Source: Branchipolynoe longqiensis
Taxonomy: Eukaryota; Annelida; Polychaeta; Phyllodocida; Polynoidae
DNA: 64,000 bases
Direction: 5' to 3'
NCBI GenBank assembly: GCA_030323885.1
Contig: CM059190.1
Location: forward strand, 82,204,709-82,268,708
The translations under genes and the position numbers were made by a program. The notes beneath the pieces are model-generated. The model was not told the origin of the DNA. It made no database searches and saw only the letters and a list, made by a program, of their open reading frames with translations. Shown here in pieces: positions 1-10,399 of this stretch (position 1 is the first letter of the stretch; every line of letters starts with the position of its first letter).

Positions 1-8
1 AGAGTTGT

Positions 9-357
9 TTGGTTGTTGGAGGTTTTACGTCCTCACAACATCTAAGGTCATATCAGGACGGGTACCGACTTGTGACAGTGCACACTCATGGCGACTTTAT
101 ATTGCTGTCCCACTGGGAGACCAGCCCACCATCACCATGACCTGATATCCCACTCACTCACATTATCCTGACACTGAGCAAACCAGTCCGTTTGCCCTAT
201 CCTAATAATGGCGAGCGCCTGGCTAGGAAGCGACAAGTATACATTTTTAAGTCATTGGTTTGGCTCGAACAGGTTTCGAACCTATGGATTCGAATCCAGA
301 ATCCCACGATCTACCAAAACGGGAGCTGGAAGCTCAACTCATTCAGCCATCCCAATT
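9..357 (-). mobile_element. SINE-1 (tRNA-derived), near full length
   Basis: On the minus strand a tRNA-like head (GGATGGCTGAATGAGTTGAG, box B GGTTCGAA) is followed by a body that ends at GATGTTGTGAGGACGTAAAA. The body motifs CATTATCCTGACACTGAGC and CATGACCTGATATCCCACTC (on the plus strand) recur in all SINE-1 copies of the window. Box A and B are degraded, so it is not a functional tRNA gene. Confidence 0.85.
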
Positions 358-391
358 GGTTTAAAAAATAGAGAGTAAAATGGATAGCTAC

Positions 392-538
392 CAGAAAAGA
401 AGCATTGGATGCCAATCGATGAGGTCTCAAAGCAGCAGAGGGGGCCCTTCACATTTTTAATATTTAGACACGCCTGGCGTGTGATCCCTGGATGTCCGCA
501 GATACGACGGTCAGCTGGTAGCTGGGCACAGCGGTGAG
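392..538 (-). CDS. Trefoil (P-type) domain exon beyond the stop
   Basis: The 49-codon exon is phase 1-1, with acceptor CTCCTGCGCAG and donor TTTTCTG|GTAGCT. It reads HRCAQLPADRRICGHPGITR, then QACLNIKNVKGPLCCFETSS, then IQCFFS: a classical trefoil with R.(I)CG.PGIT and CCF. It is downstream of the stop-bearing exon at 3455-3978, so it belongs either to an alternative 3' path of the same gene (exon 15 joined directly, phase 1 to 1) or to a following trefoil gene whose other exons are outside the window. No first exon is visible between 539 and 3454. Confidence 0.88.
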
Positions 539-585
539 CTGCGCAGGAGAGAAACAAGCCTAAGTTGACAGGGAGCGCAATGGTT

Positions 586-665
586 GGTTAAAGCTGCATA
601 GTCAGATAGAGCATCAAATTTTCAGAACCAAAACAATTATCTAGAATTTATTCTACATATCTCTT
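586..665 (+). mobile_element. TTAA-MITE fragment (left end only)
   Basis: The start GGTTAAAGCTGCATAGTCAG and the following TCAAATTTTCAGAACCAAAA match the left end of the TTAA-flanked MITE family that is complete at 2907-3265. It breaks off after about 80 bases. Confidence 0.6.
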
Positions 666-679
666 TTTTTGTTTTTTTG

Positions 680-965
680 TGACAAGTTTTTTTATTCTGC
701 CCATAACGTATAAGCTCCCATGAGGGTGCTTGTTTTCAACACTGGACAGCTGTGATACTGGATTGGTCTTGTCCCGCACTCAGTAGTGTTTACCTGATCT
801 TTCTCAGGCCAACCTTTTGTGGTTTTGGGTGGTAGTAGTTTCTATGTTAGTTTTTTTGAATTTTCAAAGTTTTTTCCTAACCTGTATATGATATTGATAA
901 CTTAGCCTACTATGTACATCTAGACAGATGACATAAAGGCCTGCGGTTTTGATTGATTGATTGGT
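680..965 (-). mobile_element. LINE 3'-UTR remnant, diverged
   Basis: This resembles the 3' region of the LINE at 60435-61430: it shares a GCTTGTTTTCAA..CTGG.CAGCTGT segment and the later TTTCTATGTTAGTTTTTTT and TAGCCTACTATGTACAT pieces, all in the same order and orientation. It has no coding remnant. Confidence 0.55.
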
Positions 966-1554
966 GGTTGCTTTACGCCGTGTCGGCAGCATAGGCCATA
1001 TTCACGGCGAGAAATGTTTGTTTTTTGTTCAAACCATCGCTTTTACATGTAAAAGCAGACAATCAATTATGTGCCAATAGACACTCATTAAATTAGAAAG
1101 CTCACAATCATATATTTGTGGTCAAGGGAAACAAATTCCCATAAAAAAAGAAAAGTTGTTATTAATACGTGATAGAATCTATTTAGTAAACTATATGAGG
1201 TGGTACAGTCCAGCTGCCCTCAAAAACGCTAAAATGTTTTCCTGTTTTACCTTAGTAAAAAGGTCATGCATACTGTCTGCAGTGTAGAACTGTTGGCACA
1301 GGGCCAAAAAATCAACGAAAGTTAGTCAAATGTGTTTGAGTGTCAGCAGGGACTGACACCCAATATATTCAGGGGGAGGTTCCCCCTTGAGCAGAAAAGC
1401 ATGTGTAAGCCAGAAGTGGCTAATACGGCAGCGGCTAAGGACCACTTGGTCCCGCCGACCTCCCGCATGAGTCTGTGGTGGCTTTCGCACAGATGGTTCA
1501 ATTTCTTTAAGTTTATTAATGTTTTAATCAATGAGCAAAAGTTGAGTAAGAAAA

Positions 1555-1950
1555 GTTGGTTAACCCAAAGTCGCTTAATCCAAAGTATTGGTTAATCCAA
1601 ACAAAATTGTCGGCCCAGGCCACTTCCGGTACAGTTAAATCAAACTTTCATGTGGTTTTAAGGTCATCTGAGACTTTTTTATATGATAAATGGTAGTATT
1701 TTGCCAGGTCGCTGAAAAAAGTGTGGATTAACCGATCGTTTGATATAACCGAGGCTGGTTTAATGGGGTTAAATTGTATATACATAAAAAAACAATAATC
1801 ATAGTGTCCACATACATTGTACATTCATAATGCACCCCCGTGTTTGCCAAACCCAACTGAAAGTCAAAGCTTGGTTAAACCAATGATCGGTTAATCCAAA
1901 CAAATTTCTAGGGTCTCTTCAAGTTTGGTTTAACTGGGTTATACTGTACT
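1555..1950. mobile_element. pogo/mariner-like MITE pair, diverged
   Basis: The words GGTTAATCCAAAC, GATAAATGGTAGTATTTTGC and GGTTTAACTGGGTTATACTGTA match elements at 49717-50155 and 61472-61705. In the latter the ends read ACAGT.(C/T)AACCCC...GGGGTTGTACTGT next to TA. Such termini with TA duplications are typical of Tc1/mariner-pogo MITEs. Confidence 0.55.
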
Positions 1951-2182
1951 GAGTAAATTGAATAGAACCGGTTACTGTTGAAGCCTATGGCATCAGAGTT
2001 TTGACAAGCACACCAAAGTTAATGTTTGCATGTTTACACTTCAAACACCTCCTCAGTTAGTGATCGTAAAGCAAAGTAACTTAAACCTGAAGTAAGATAG
2101 ATCAAAACTATCAAACTTAGATCAGCAAATGACAGAAACTCAAAACTATCGGACTAGACAACTTTTAATGTGGCCAAGGATA
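1951..2182 (+). mobile_element. TTAA-MITE, right part
   Basis: It contains GAACCGGTTACTGTTGAAGC and ends CTATCGGACTAGACAACTTTTAA, the diverged right terminus of the TTAA-MITE. The left end is missing, replaced by the pogo-like element. Confidence 0.55.
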
Positions 2183-2267
2183 GTGCTGCATAATTAGCAT
2201 TTCTGTAAAGTTGCATAGTCCGATAGTTTTTGGGGCTCTTTCTTTTTCTGAAAAAAATACATTTGTG

Positions 2268-2545
2268 GTGTTCTCTGTGATGGAGTGGTTAGAGTGTCTG
2301 ACTTTTTTCTAGGTCGGACTCCTAATCTGAAGGTTGAAGGTCTGCCAATTTGGATTTGCACCGCTGTGTATAACTTACAGCGTCATCAAAGGCCAGTTGC
2401 TCTCATACCATGTCTATGTGGTGTGGGAGGTTAAAAATCTCTTGGGTCGGTAAAAGTGTTGGCCTGGGCTTTCTATCAACAAACTGTATAATGGTGAAAA
2501 CAAGTCTATTCAGACTTACCCATAATAGGCAGTATAAATCTTCAA
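2268..2545 (+). mobile_element. SINE-2 (tRNA-derived)
   Basis: The head TGGAGTGGTTAGAGTGTCTG followed by TCGGACTCCTAATCTGA..GTT is a leucine- or serine-like tRNA relic with a long variable arm. The body CCGCTGTGTATAACTTACAG and GTGTGGGAGGTTAAAAATC is shared with copies at 23195, 33220, 45231 and 62660. This copy ends in the variant tail CAAGTCTATTCAGACTTACC. Confidence 0.8.
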
Positions 2546-2848
2546 GACATTAGGTTGGTGGCTATAATCAAGCTTACTTCAGATTAGTGTAACTTTTATT
2601 TTAAATGGCTAACTTTTGAGATATTTGAAGTGCGAACATGCACAATCAACTTTTGGCAAGGTTGCCAAAACCCTGATACCATAGGCTTCTGCAATAATAG
2701 GTTTTTATTAATTTGCCTCAGTATTTCATTATATGTGGTGACAAATGCTTGATAAGTGCACTAGTATCTAATTTAGCTATGTCCGCTCTAGATAACTGCT
2801 TTGGTTTTGAAAAGTTGATGTTTTAATGGGACTATGCAGCTTTAAGTT
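2546..2848 (-). mobile_element. TTAA-MITE, partial
   Basis: In reverse orientation it runs from CTTCAGATTAGTGTAACTTT through CTAGATAACTGCTTTGGTTT to GGGACTATGCAGCTTTAAG, the diverged terminus. The first terminus is lost next to the SINE-2. Confidence 0.6.
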
Positions 2849-2906
2849 CAAATCTCTCCAAAGTTTGTAACTTATAATTAACGTTACTTCAAGCTATAAT
2901 AGAGTA

Positions 2907-3265
2907 CTTAAAGCTGCATAGTCCGATGAAGCATCAACTTTTCAAAATCAAAACAATTATCTAGATTTGATTCTACATATCTAACTTAGAAACTGATGCA
3001 CTTATTGAATATTTATTGCCACATTGAAGGGAATACCGATTCAATTTAATAGAACCTGTTACTGCAGAAACCTATGGTATCAGAGTTTTGGCGTGCATGC
3101 CAAAATTATTTTCACATGTTTGAATTTCAAATATCTCAAAAGGTAGCCATTTCAATTAAAATTTACTTGAAACTAAAGTAAGGTAGATTATAATGATCAA
3201 TTTAATATACTTATCTCAGAAAAATGTCAGAAACTCAAAACCATCGGACTATGCAACTTTAAGGT
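2907..3265 (+). mobile_element. TTAA-MITE, complete copy
   Basis: About 355 bases with terminal inverted repeats TTAAAGCTGCATAGTCCGAT and its partner ATCGGACTATGCAACTTTAA. The TTAA at each end is probably the target duplication, as for piggyBac- or Kolobok-type elements. It has no coding capacity. It is the reference copy for the fragments listed elsewhere. Confidence 0.8.
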
Positions 3266-3454
3266 ACTTCACAATGATCAACCTTAGATATTTATCTAAA
3301 ATGAGAACGTCAAGCTTTAATGGAGTAAGGTACTTCACTATGATCAACCTTATATTCTCTTCTAAAATCATAATGCAGGGAATATTTAAAAAAAATTGAC
3401 TTAACATTATTTTTTTTTAATTTGACTTAACATTTAAAAAAAAAATATTACATT

Positions 3455-3978
3455 TTAAAGGCAGATTTTTAATAAGTTGCACCACTTGCCTATTGGCACC
3501 ACATTAAGCTTGATGGCGGGAAGCTGAAGCGTCCCAGGCTGGAGGCTGTGCGTCAGCTTCTTCCCGACAACTAGGCCCGGCGGCGACGCGTCGAGGGCGA
3601 CGACCCGCGACAGGTCGGCCGTGGCGTACCCGGTAGCGTCGAAACCCGCTTGGCCGGAAGCAGCGAAGGAAACCAGCACCCGGTCGTTTGCATTGGCGAC
3701 CCGCACGCCGAGCACCATCCCCGCCGGCAGCAGCAGGCTGGTTGCCGGCGTGAAGTGGAAAACGCCGCCCACGCCGACGGTTACCTGCAGCGAGTGGCGC
3801 AGCGTGTACTTGTCATCTGTGCGCTCGTACAAGTCGACCCACATCTTGCCCGTATAGACGGCGAAAAGCGAGAGGCTGCCCATGTAGCCGGTGCATGTGG
3901 TGAGCAGGTCGGCGAAGATGACAACCTTAGAGTTTGTCTTGAAGTTGAGCTCCTTCACCTTCAGGTCTGGGAAGCACT
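3455..3978 (-). CDS. Terminal exon: unrecognised C-terminal domain with stop
   Basis: The exon starts after TTCTTCTTCTTCGCAG in phase 1 and runs 173 codons to TAA at 3455-3457. The sequence is GC-rich and clearly coding (CFPDLKVKELNFKTNSKVVI, MGSLSLFAVYTGKMWVDLYE, VTVGVGGVFHFTPATSLLLP, AGMVLGVRVANANDRVLVSF). Alternating hydrophobics and glycines suggest a beta-sandwich (jelly-roll-like) domain of about 150 residues. Cysteines are few: CFPD and TTC near the start, two in the last ten residues. I cannot name the family. No NGT codon near the end offers a phase-1 donor, so this reads as a true 3' exon. An ATTAAA lies 34 bases past the stop (3416-3421), in AT-rich sequence, so it is weak evidence for polyadenylation there. 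Confidence 0.75.
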
Positions 3979-4329
3979 CTGCGAAGAAGAAGAACGAGAT
4001 GAAGAAACCCAGCCAGCAGGTGGGTCAAGGTAGGTGTGAGGTTAGTTTGTGGGGACTCTTTAAAAATAATACCGACCCACCCACGGGGAGGCTAAGGACT
4101 AACACGTGTACATATATATACATAAACAATAGCTGTATTCATAGAGGTGGGAAATGAATTCACCAAAATCCATCAACCGGAAACGGAAATAGCACTGTAT
4201 GGGCACCGCCATTTGTAAACTCGTGTTGAATAATCGAGAAATCAAAATCCAGCAAATGGAAACTGAAATCGATCGGCGAACTTCACTACGCAGCATAGAG
4301 GTTTGACGACAGCCATTGGTTAATAATAT

Positions 4330-6258
4330 CCTATGGTCTTAATACCTTGACGGCGCGCCGCCGCAGAGTAGCCCACGCCGAATCAAGGAACAACTACACT
4401 GGTCCCTCGCTACAGACCTTCCATACGTCACTGGGACCAGTGTACCCATTCCTCTGCGCAACTCTGCAGCCAGGACGTCAAGGCATTGGTCGTAATGCTC
4501 GCATTGCGGTTGATGCGAGGCGAGGGAGGACGTCCCCCCCCCCTCTCTCTCTCTCTCCCCCCTCCTCCGTCCTCCAGCCGCTCACTCTTACATAACCCCC
4601 CCCCCCCCTTTCCTTCCCTTATAACCCCTCCAGCCTCTCCTCCGGCCACTCGCCCTCCTGCCTCCACACACTCCGCTCCTCAGACCTCTTGGTAAGACAA
4701 CACCAATATTACAGCTGCCACCTACCTCTCTCTGCTGCCTGCCGCCTCCACCTGCTCATGCCCCCACTGCCACTGCGGGCTCCACCTGTGCTCCCCCGTG
4801 CCTGCCGCCACTGTGCTGCTGCCACTGGGCGTCCTGCCACTGCGTGTGCTGCCCCAGCTGGATCAACGTGTGCTGCTGCCCCTATGCTGCCGCCCTGCCA
4901 CTGCGGGCTCCACCCTGCTCCCCCGTGCCTGCCGCCGCTGTGCTGCTGCCACTGGGCGCCCTACCACTGCGTGTGCTGCCCCAGCGGCACCCACGTGTCA
5001 CCCAGCCGTGGCACCCTGGACCTGTCTCCAGCCGCCCTGCCTACTCTCTCACCGCAGTCAAGCCTCAGACTGCTGGCGGAGTCATGCCAGACCCGCCGCT
5101 ACCCAGGTCACCCTGGTCACCCATGTCACCCAGCCGTGGCACCCTGGACCTGTCTCCAGCCGCCCTGCCTGCTCTCTCACCGCAGTCAAGCCTCAGACTG
5201 CTGGCGGAGTCATGCCAGACCCGCCGCTACCCAGGTCACCCTGGTCACCCATGTCACCCAGCCGCGGCACCCTGGACCTGTCTCCAGCCGCCCTGCCTGC
5301 TCTCTCACCGCAGTCAAGCCTCAGACTGCTGGCGGTGTCATGCCAGACCCGCCGCCACCCAGGTCACCCTGGTCACCCATGTCACCCAGCCGTGGCACCC
5401 TGGACCTGTCTAGGGCCGCCCTGCCTGCTCTCTCACCGCAGTCAAGCCTCAGACTGCTGGCGGAGTCATGCCAGACCCGTCGCTACCCAGGTCACCCTGG
5501 TCACCCATGTCACCCAGCCGTGGCACCCTGGACCTGTCTCCAGCCGCCCCGCCTGCTCTCTCACCGCAGTCAAGCCTCAGACTGCTGGCAGAGTCATGCC
5601 AGACCCGCCGCTACCCAGGTCACCCTGGTCACCCATGTCACCCAGCCGTGGCACCCTGGACCTGTCTCCAGCCGCCCTGCCTGCTCTCTCACCGCAGTCA
5701 AGCCTCAGACTGCTGGCGGAGTCATGCCAGACCCGCCGCTACCCGGGTCACCCTGGTCACCCATGTCACCCATGCCAACCCAGGTCACCCTGGTCACCCA
5801 TGCCCCCAGGTCACCCTGGTCACCCATGCCACCCAGGTCACCTGGAGTCGACGTCTCCGACATCACGGCCCAGGGGACCTGGACCTCTGAGGCGGTCCAC
5901 GCTTGCGTCCCCCGCCTCGCCCCCTCGGCGGCCCTTCGAGCCCTCTCCTCCCTCTTGGTTGAGGGCTCCTCGGGCCCACCTCCCGCCAACTACTGACATT
6001 ACCTCATTTGACACTTTATGATAACACTGACATTTGACGCTCTCATCATGAGCATGCATCATACATGATATTATATTTTACCTTTACCTATATTGCTCAT
6101 GCTCACATTGATTTATTACACCTCACATTCATTGTATGCTCATGAAAAGCCTCGGGCATTTACTCAATAAACTGCCCTCTTATTCCACCCTTGCCTCCTC
6201 GTCCTTCCTTGCCGCGCATCAAGTCCAAAGGCCCAATTTACGGTATTCGGGGTCAGCG
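4330..6258 (+). other. GC-rich 1.9-kb insert flanked by a 15-bp direct repeat
   Basis: ATTGGTTAATAATAT occurs at 4315-4329 and again at 6259-6273, bracketing a GC-rich block unlike its AT-rich surroundings. Inside are polypyrimidine runs (4525-4620), a CTGCC-rich segment with an approximate 120-base duplication (4780-4990), the 128-bp array (4985-5800), and a 3' part with an AATAAA at about 6165 on the plus strand. The flanking repeat suggests a single insertion, possibly a retroposed transcript. Bases 4690-4715 (TAAGACAACACCAATATTAC) resemble the LINE 3'-UTR at 20228. I recognise no protein. Confidence 0.55.
4985..5800 (+). repeat. 128-bp tandem repeat, about six copies
   Basis: CCCAGCCGTGG recurs at 5001, 5129, 5257, 5385, 5513 and 5641, exactly 128 bases apart, with few differences between copies. 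A shorter sub-repeat CAGGTCACCCTGGTCACCCA closes the array (5770-5840). Because 128 leaves remainder 2 on division by 3 and the unit has no stops on the plus strand, all three plus frames stay open. Confidence 0.9.
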
Positions 6259-6708
6259 ATTGGTTAATAATATATCAAAACAAATGTCTGCTGACATAGA
6301 ATTTGCCGATATACGCAGTTCAAAACTTTGATGTTATTCAAAATTAAAAGAAATAAAGAACAATTTGGTATAAACATGGATGCACAAATGAAATATTAGT
6401 AGTTTATTCCTTGGAAATGAAGGCCGTATTTGATTATCACGACTGTGATTCGGGTCACCCCAGTTGCTAGAATTTCAAATGGAACACTGCAAGTGGAGTA
6501 AAAAAATTAAATAATTTGCTGTAGTTTTTTGTGTCATGCTGGTCACCAGTGAACTCAATCTATAAACACAGACTTTCCCAGAACTAGTTTCAGCAGTGCT
6601 GAAACCTATACCCGGCTGGTAGCTGGTTCCAGTTTCTGATGAATATGATAAGCATTGCTGATAATTTATTTATTTTCCGTCTCTATTGGTGTTGTTTATG
6701 TATATATA

Positions 6709-6966
6709 TATGAGCCTGTCTCAAAAGGTGATAACTAATAATCTTGTTGTCCGTTGTACTGATTGACACCAAACAGCACAGAAATGGTTACACTGAAAAC
6801 ACAAGGACATTTGCTTCGAATCAATATGTATTCTATTGGGATTATGAAACACCATGTACAAACAAAATCAATTTATCCTGATCAAATGCATAAGCAGATA
6901 GTATGTTGATCGTTACAATGGACACAGTTTTGTCCCATATTACTTAGCACCTTTTGAGACAGTCTC
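6709..6966. mobile_element. MITE with TIR TGAGCCTGTCTCAAAAGGTG
   Basis: The ends TGAGCCTGTCTCAAAAGGTG and CACCTTTTGAGACAGTCTCA are inverted repeats within AT-rich flanks. A second, inverted copy lies at 31065-31258. TA-rich flanks suggest a Tc1/mariner-type insertion. The preceding 6274-6708 holds no gene I can see. Confidence 0.65.
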
Positions 6967-7078
6967 ATATAGATGTAACTGTTATGTATACTGTTATGTG
7001 TATATATACATGTACATATATACACATGTTACTCATTAGCCTCCAACCTGGGTGGGTTGGGGTGGGGGGGGGGTCGGT

Positions 7079-7437
7079 ATTAAAGTTGCATAGTCTGATG
7101 GTTTTGATTTTCTAACCATTTCTGAGATAAATATATTAGGTTGATCACTATAATCTATCATACATTAGCTTGAAGTAACTTTGATTTTAAATAGCTAAAT
7201 CTTGATATTTTTGAAGTACAAATTTGCTAAATTAGTTCTGGCAAGCATGCCAAAACTGACACAAGAGGCTTCTGCAGTAACAGGTTGTTCTATGAAATTG
7301 ACTCAGCATTTCGTTCTATGTGGCGACAAATGCTTAATAAATGCATTAATATCTAAATTAGATATGCAGAATCAAATCTACACAATTTCTTTGGTTTTGA
7401 AAATTTGATGTTTTTATCGCACTATGCAGCTCTAAAG
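7079..7437 (+). mobile_element. TTAA-MITE, near complete
   Basis: It runs from ATTAAAGTTGCATAGTCTGATGG to CGCACTATGCAGCTCTAAA and has the same interior as 2907-3265 in inverted order. The short ORF inside is incidental. Confidence 0.75.
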
Positions 7438-7554
7438 GTACATAATCCAACGAAAGGACGATACTTTCAAAATCAAAAACCACCATCAAGATTTGACTTC
7501 ATGCGTAAAACACTATGTATAGATGCACACAGGAATCTCTCATGAGGGGCTGAT

Positions 7555-7665
7555 GAAAATGGGAAATGTTGTGCCTAGATGAGGATTCGAACCCCACACC
7601 CCCTGAATTCCGGGCTAGTGGGCTATTCATTACACCACCTCCGCTCCCTGATGTAGACACCCTAT
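7555..7665 (-). mobile_element. tRNA-like SINE head of a third type
   Basis: On the minus strand GAGCGGAGGTGGTGTAATGA contains a box A-like start, and GGGGTTCGAATCCTC a perfect box B. No intact acceptor stem is visible, so it is a SINE head rather than a tRNA gene. The body was not recognised elsewhere. Confidence 0.45.
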
Positions 7666-7787
7666 TCACACACCCCTGTCTATGTGGCTCCTTGAATGAG
7701 AGGCCAGTGCACACACTACACATGGATTCCTTTGTGTTTATTTAGTTCTTAGGAACAATAAACATCGTTAGCTTCAACAGACAGTGA

Positions 7788-8005
7788 GCGGACGCGGTAG
7801 CAGAATCAGTAAGAGTGCTGGACTGCTCGCCAGGTGGGAGGTTGTGGGTTCGAGCCCCAGCCGAGTCAAACTACTCACTTATAAAATTGTTACTTGTTGC
7901 TACCTAACCTAACACTCGGCATTAGTACGAGGATACGGCAGGTTATCGTGTGTTTAGTATCAGGATAATGTGACTGAGTGGGATATCATGTCATGGTGCC
8001 AGCTC
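7788..8005 (+). mobile_element. SINE-1, plus strand, partial
   Basis: The head GCGGACGCGGTAGCAGAATCAG and box B GGGTTCGAGCCCC are followed by the SINE-1 body GTATCAGGATAATGTGACTG. The 3' part is lost. Confidence 0.7.
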
Positions 8006-8261
8006 TAAAGATCTCTGTCTGTGTCATGTCTGCTGTAGCAGGCCATACGTGATGGTATATTTACATAAGTAAGGAGATTAGCCCACATGACCATAGCCAT
8101 AGTGTGCATGCACGATTTGCATGGGAGGCTATGTGCAGTACTAAACAAGTGGTTAGAACCAGCCATAGGGATGCTGGCACACTAGGCAAACTGAACTTCC
8201 GCTCCTTTACAAGTATAAGCTTTGTTAAATCTAACACTGGTCTGGTGCCCCTTAGCATATG

Positions 8262-8595
8262 GACCGGGCGCGGTGGCCTAATCGGTAGAGCGCGGGCCTC
8301 ACGTGCGGAAGGTCAGGAGTTTGGTTCCCATTCGAGTCAAACCAATGACTTTAAAATTTATATTTGTCACTTCCTAGCATGGCGCTCGACATTAATAGGA
8401 TAGCACAAGGACTGGTTAGCTCAGTGTGCGGATAATGTGACTGCATGGGATATCAGGTCATGGTGCCAGCAGCTTGATTTCCCAGTGGGGCAGCACTATA
8501 AGGTTGCCATGAGTGCGCACTGTCACCAGTCGGTACCCGTCCTGATATGACCTTAGATGTTGCTAGGACGTAAAACCCCAAGAAACAAACACAAA
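8262..8595 (+). mobile_element. SINE-1, full length, plus strand
   Basis: The head CGCGGTGGCCTAATCGGTAG has a good box A. It is followed by GGTCAGGAGTTTGGTTCCC, body GATAATGTGACTGCATGGGA and end ACATGACCTTAGATGTTGC-type sequence reading GTTGCTAGGACGTAAAACCC. This copy shows the family's orientation best. Confidence 0.85.
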
Positions 8596-8680
8596 ACCTC
8601 GCACATGATACTCCAGACGACTGCCCGAGTTGCCAGAACCTTCAGCAACCCTGCAGGTATATTTAATATCTGAGTAGACT

Positions 8681-9064
8681 CAAAGACCTTATAATACTAA
8701 GACGGCTCACTCCCTATCTCTACCATGGTAATGTAAATTTTGCAGTGCCACCTTGTGGTGGGTTTGATCAGCCGGCTGCTGGTTGGTGTTTCGCATGTAA
8801 CCACACACAATTATATTATACATGAGATAGGTAAGTATGAATACACATCAATATGAAATTGCTATGAACAAATACACATCATCATCAGCATCATCATCAG
8901 CATCGCCATCATCACACATCTTTCACATTCATATATACATCTATACATATAATATAGCACCTGTTTAACCAAGAGAACCAAGAGAACAGCACCAAGTGGT
9001 GGGTTTGATCATTTTGATTACACAGTACATGCTGAGTGAGCCGTCTTAGTATTATAGGGTCTTT
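8681..9064. mobile_element. hAT-like MITE, family A
   Basis: The ends CAAAGACCTTATAATACTAAG and CTTAGTATTATAGGGTCTTT are inverted repeats about 30 bases long, continuing into ACGGCTCACTC. The element is flanked by AGTAGACT / GGTAGACT (7 of 8 bases alike). An 8-bp duplication is the hAT mark. The second copy is at 36910-37329. Confidence 0.75.
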
Positions 9065-9125
9065 GGTAGACTTTGCATCAGAGATTCCACACTGGAAGCG
9101 TTTCATTCAGTTGGCCATTACTAGA

Positions 9126-9460
9126 TTAGTTTCTTTGTAGGGGTTTACGTCCTAGCAACATCTATGGTTATATCAGGATGGGTACCGATTTGAGATATTG
9201 CACACTCATGGCAACTTTATAGTGCTGCCCTACTGGGATATCAGGCTGCCAGCATCATGAGCTGATATCACACTCAGTCACATTATCCTAACACCAAACT
9301 AACCAGTCCTTGCCCTATTCTAATAACGCTGAGCGACAGGCGAGGTAGCGACAAGTATCAATTTAGTAAGTCATTGGTTTGACTCGGATGGATATTCAAA
9401 ACTGTTGACCTTCATCATGGGAAGTCTGCGCTCTAACCGATTGGGCCACCGCGTCCAGTG
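9126..9460 (-). mobile_element. SINE-1
   Basis: It has the standard SINE-1 body in minus orientation with head on the right (GACGCGGTGGCCCAATCGGTTAG on the minus strand). It ends 30 bases before trefoil exon 15. Confidence 0.85.
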
Positions 9461-9489
9461 TGATTAAAAGATGAGGTCAAGTGTTCTAC

Positions 9490-9633
9490 CTGGGATCTTG
9501 TAGCAGTCCGGTTGGCTGATGGCGCGATTGTAGCAGCACCCCATTCGGTAACAGCCGGTTTCAGTGACAGACGTTGACCCACATGCTGTCCGTGCGTGGC
9601 TGAGGTCAGCGGTCGCTGGGCATGATCCGGGAC
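9490..9633 (-). CDS. Exon 15: trefoil-like domain 4
   Basis: The 48-codon exon is phase 1-1, with acceptor CTATGCGCAG and donor CCCAG|GTAGAA. It reads PGSCPATADLSHARTACGST, then SVTETGCYRMGCCYNRAISQ, then PDCYKIP. The six-Cys trefoil pattern is intact and the 3' half is near-identical in plan to exon 14. It is followed downstream by the terminal exon at 3455-3978, or alternatively by the trefoil exon at 392-538, both of which start in phase 1. Confidence 0.88.
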
Positions 9634-9719
9634 CTGCGCATAGCCAGAGACAGAAATTCAGTTTCAATTCAGACTCAGCATTATTCAGACTCAGCATTAT
9701 GGCAGTTACCTAAAATGGG

Positions 9720-10197
9720 TATGAGTCAGCCTCACGAAAATGGGCCAATTGGTGGTTTATTTAAGATGTCGGTGTCGCAATTCTTAAAGTGTAGTGCGTT
9801 CCTTTGTTTTTTATTAAATTATCCTAGAAACAAATAAGGTTCTTGTATTTTCTCTACCTTTACATTCAGGATAAATTTAAGTAATTTGCAACCTCTGTCA
9901 ATGCTAAACTATAAGTATGCCGATCGACGCCGACATCCAATGATCGACGCCGACAACTTTCACAGATGTTGGCATCGCAATTCTTAAAGTGTCATGCATT
10001 TCTTTGTTTTATATTAAATTATCCTAGAAACAAATAAGGTTGTTGTGTTTTCTCTACCTTTACATTCAGGATAAATTTAAAGACTTTGCAACACCTCTGT
10101 CAATGCTACAATATAAGTATGCCGATCGACACTGACATCCAATGATCGACGCAGACAACTTCCCCCAATTGGCCTCTTTTCGTGATCCTGACTCATA
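9720..10197. mobile_element. MITE with TIR TATGAGTCAG and internal duplication
   Basis: Termini TATGAGTCAGCCTCACGAAAA and TTTTCGTGATCCTGACTCATA are inverted repeats. The interior consists of two head-to-tail copies of a ~190-base block (CAATTCTTAAAGTGT... to GATCGACGC.GACAACTT). The second copy of the element is at 24912-25390 with the same doubled interior. Confidence 0.75.
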
Positions 10198-10399
10198 CAT
10201 ATAAGAATACATGTGAATAACATGGGCTATGTAATTAATACATTATATTAATATTATTAACGGAGTGCCAGTAGCGTCTTGTCCACTGAATGCTCCTATC
10301 GCCCAATCCACATATGGTAGCAGCCTGGACAACCTTGGTTTGCACACAGGGAGGGAAACCCACCACGAGCCGCTGCCATGCTGGCACTAGAATGAACAC

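Noticed and set aside
4689..6021. Pro/Ser/His-rich protein of 400-435 codons
   Set aside because: Three frames are equally open because the unit is 128 bases; the same peptide repeats appear shifted in each frame. No start context or splice sites distinguish one frame.
8262..8345. tRNA gene
   Set aside because: Box A and B are present, but the acceptor stem and anticodon loop do not form, and the same sequence heads every SINE-1 copy.
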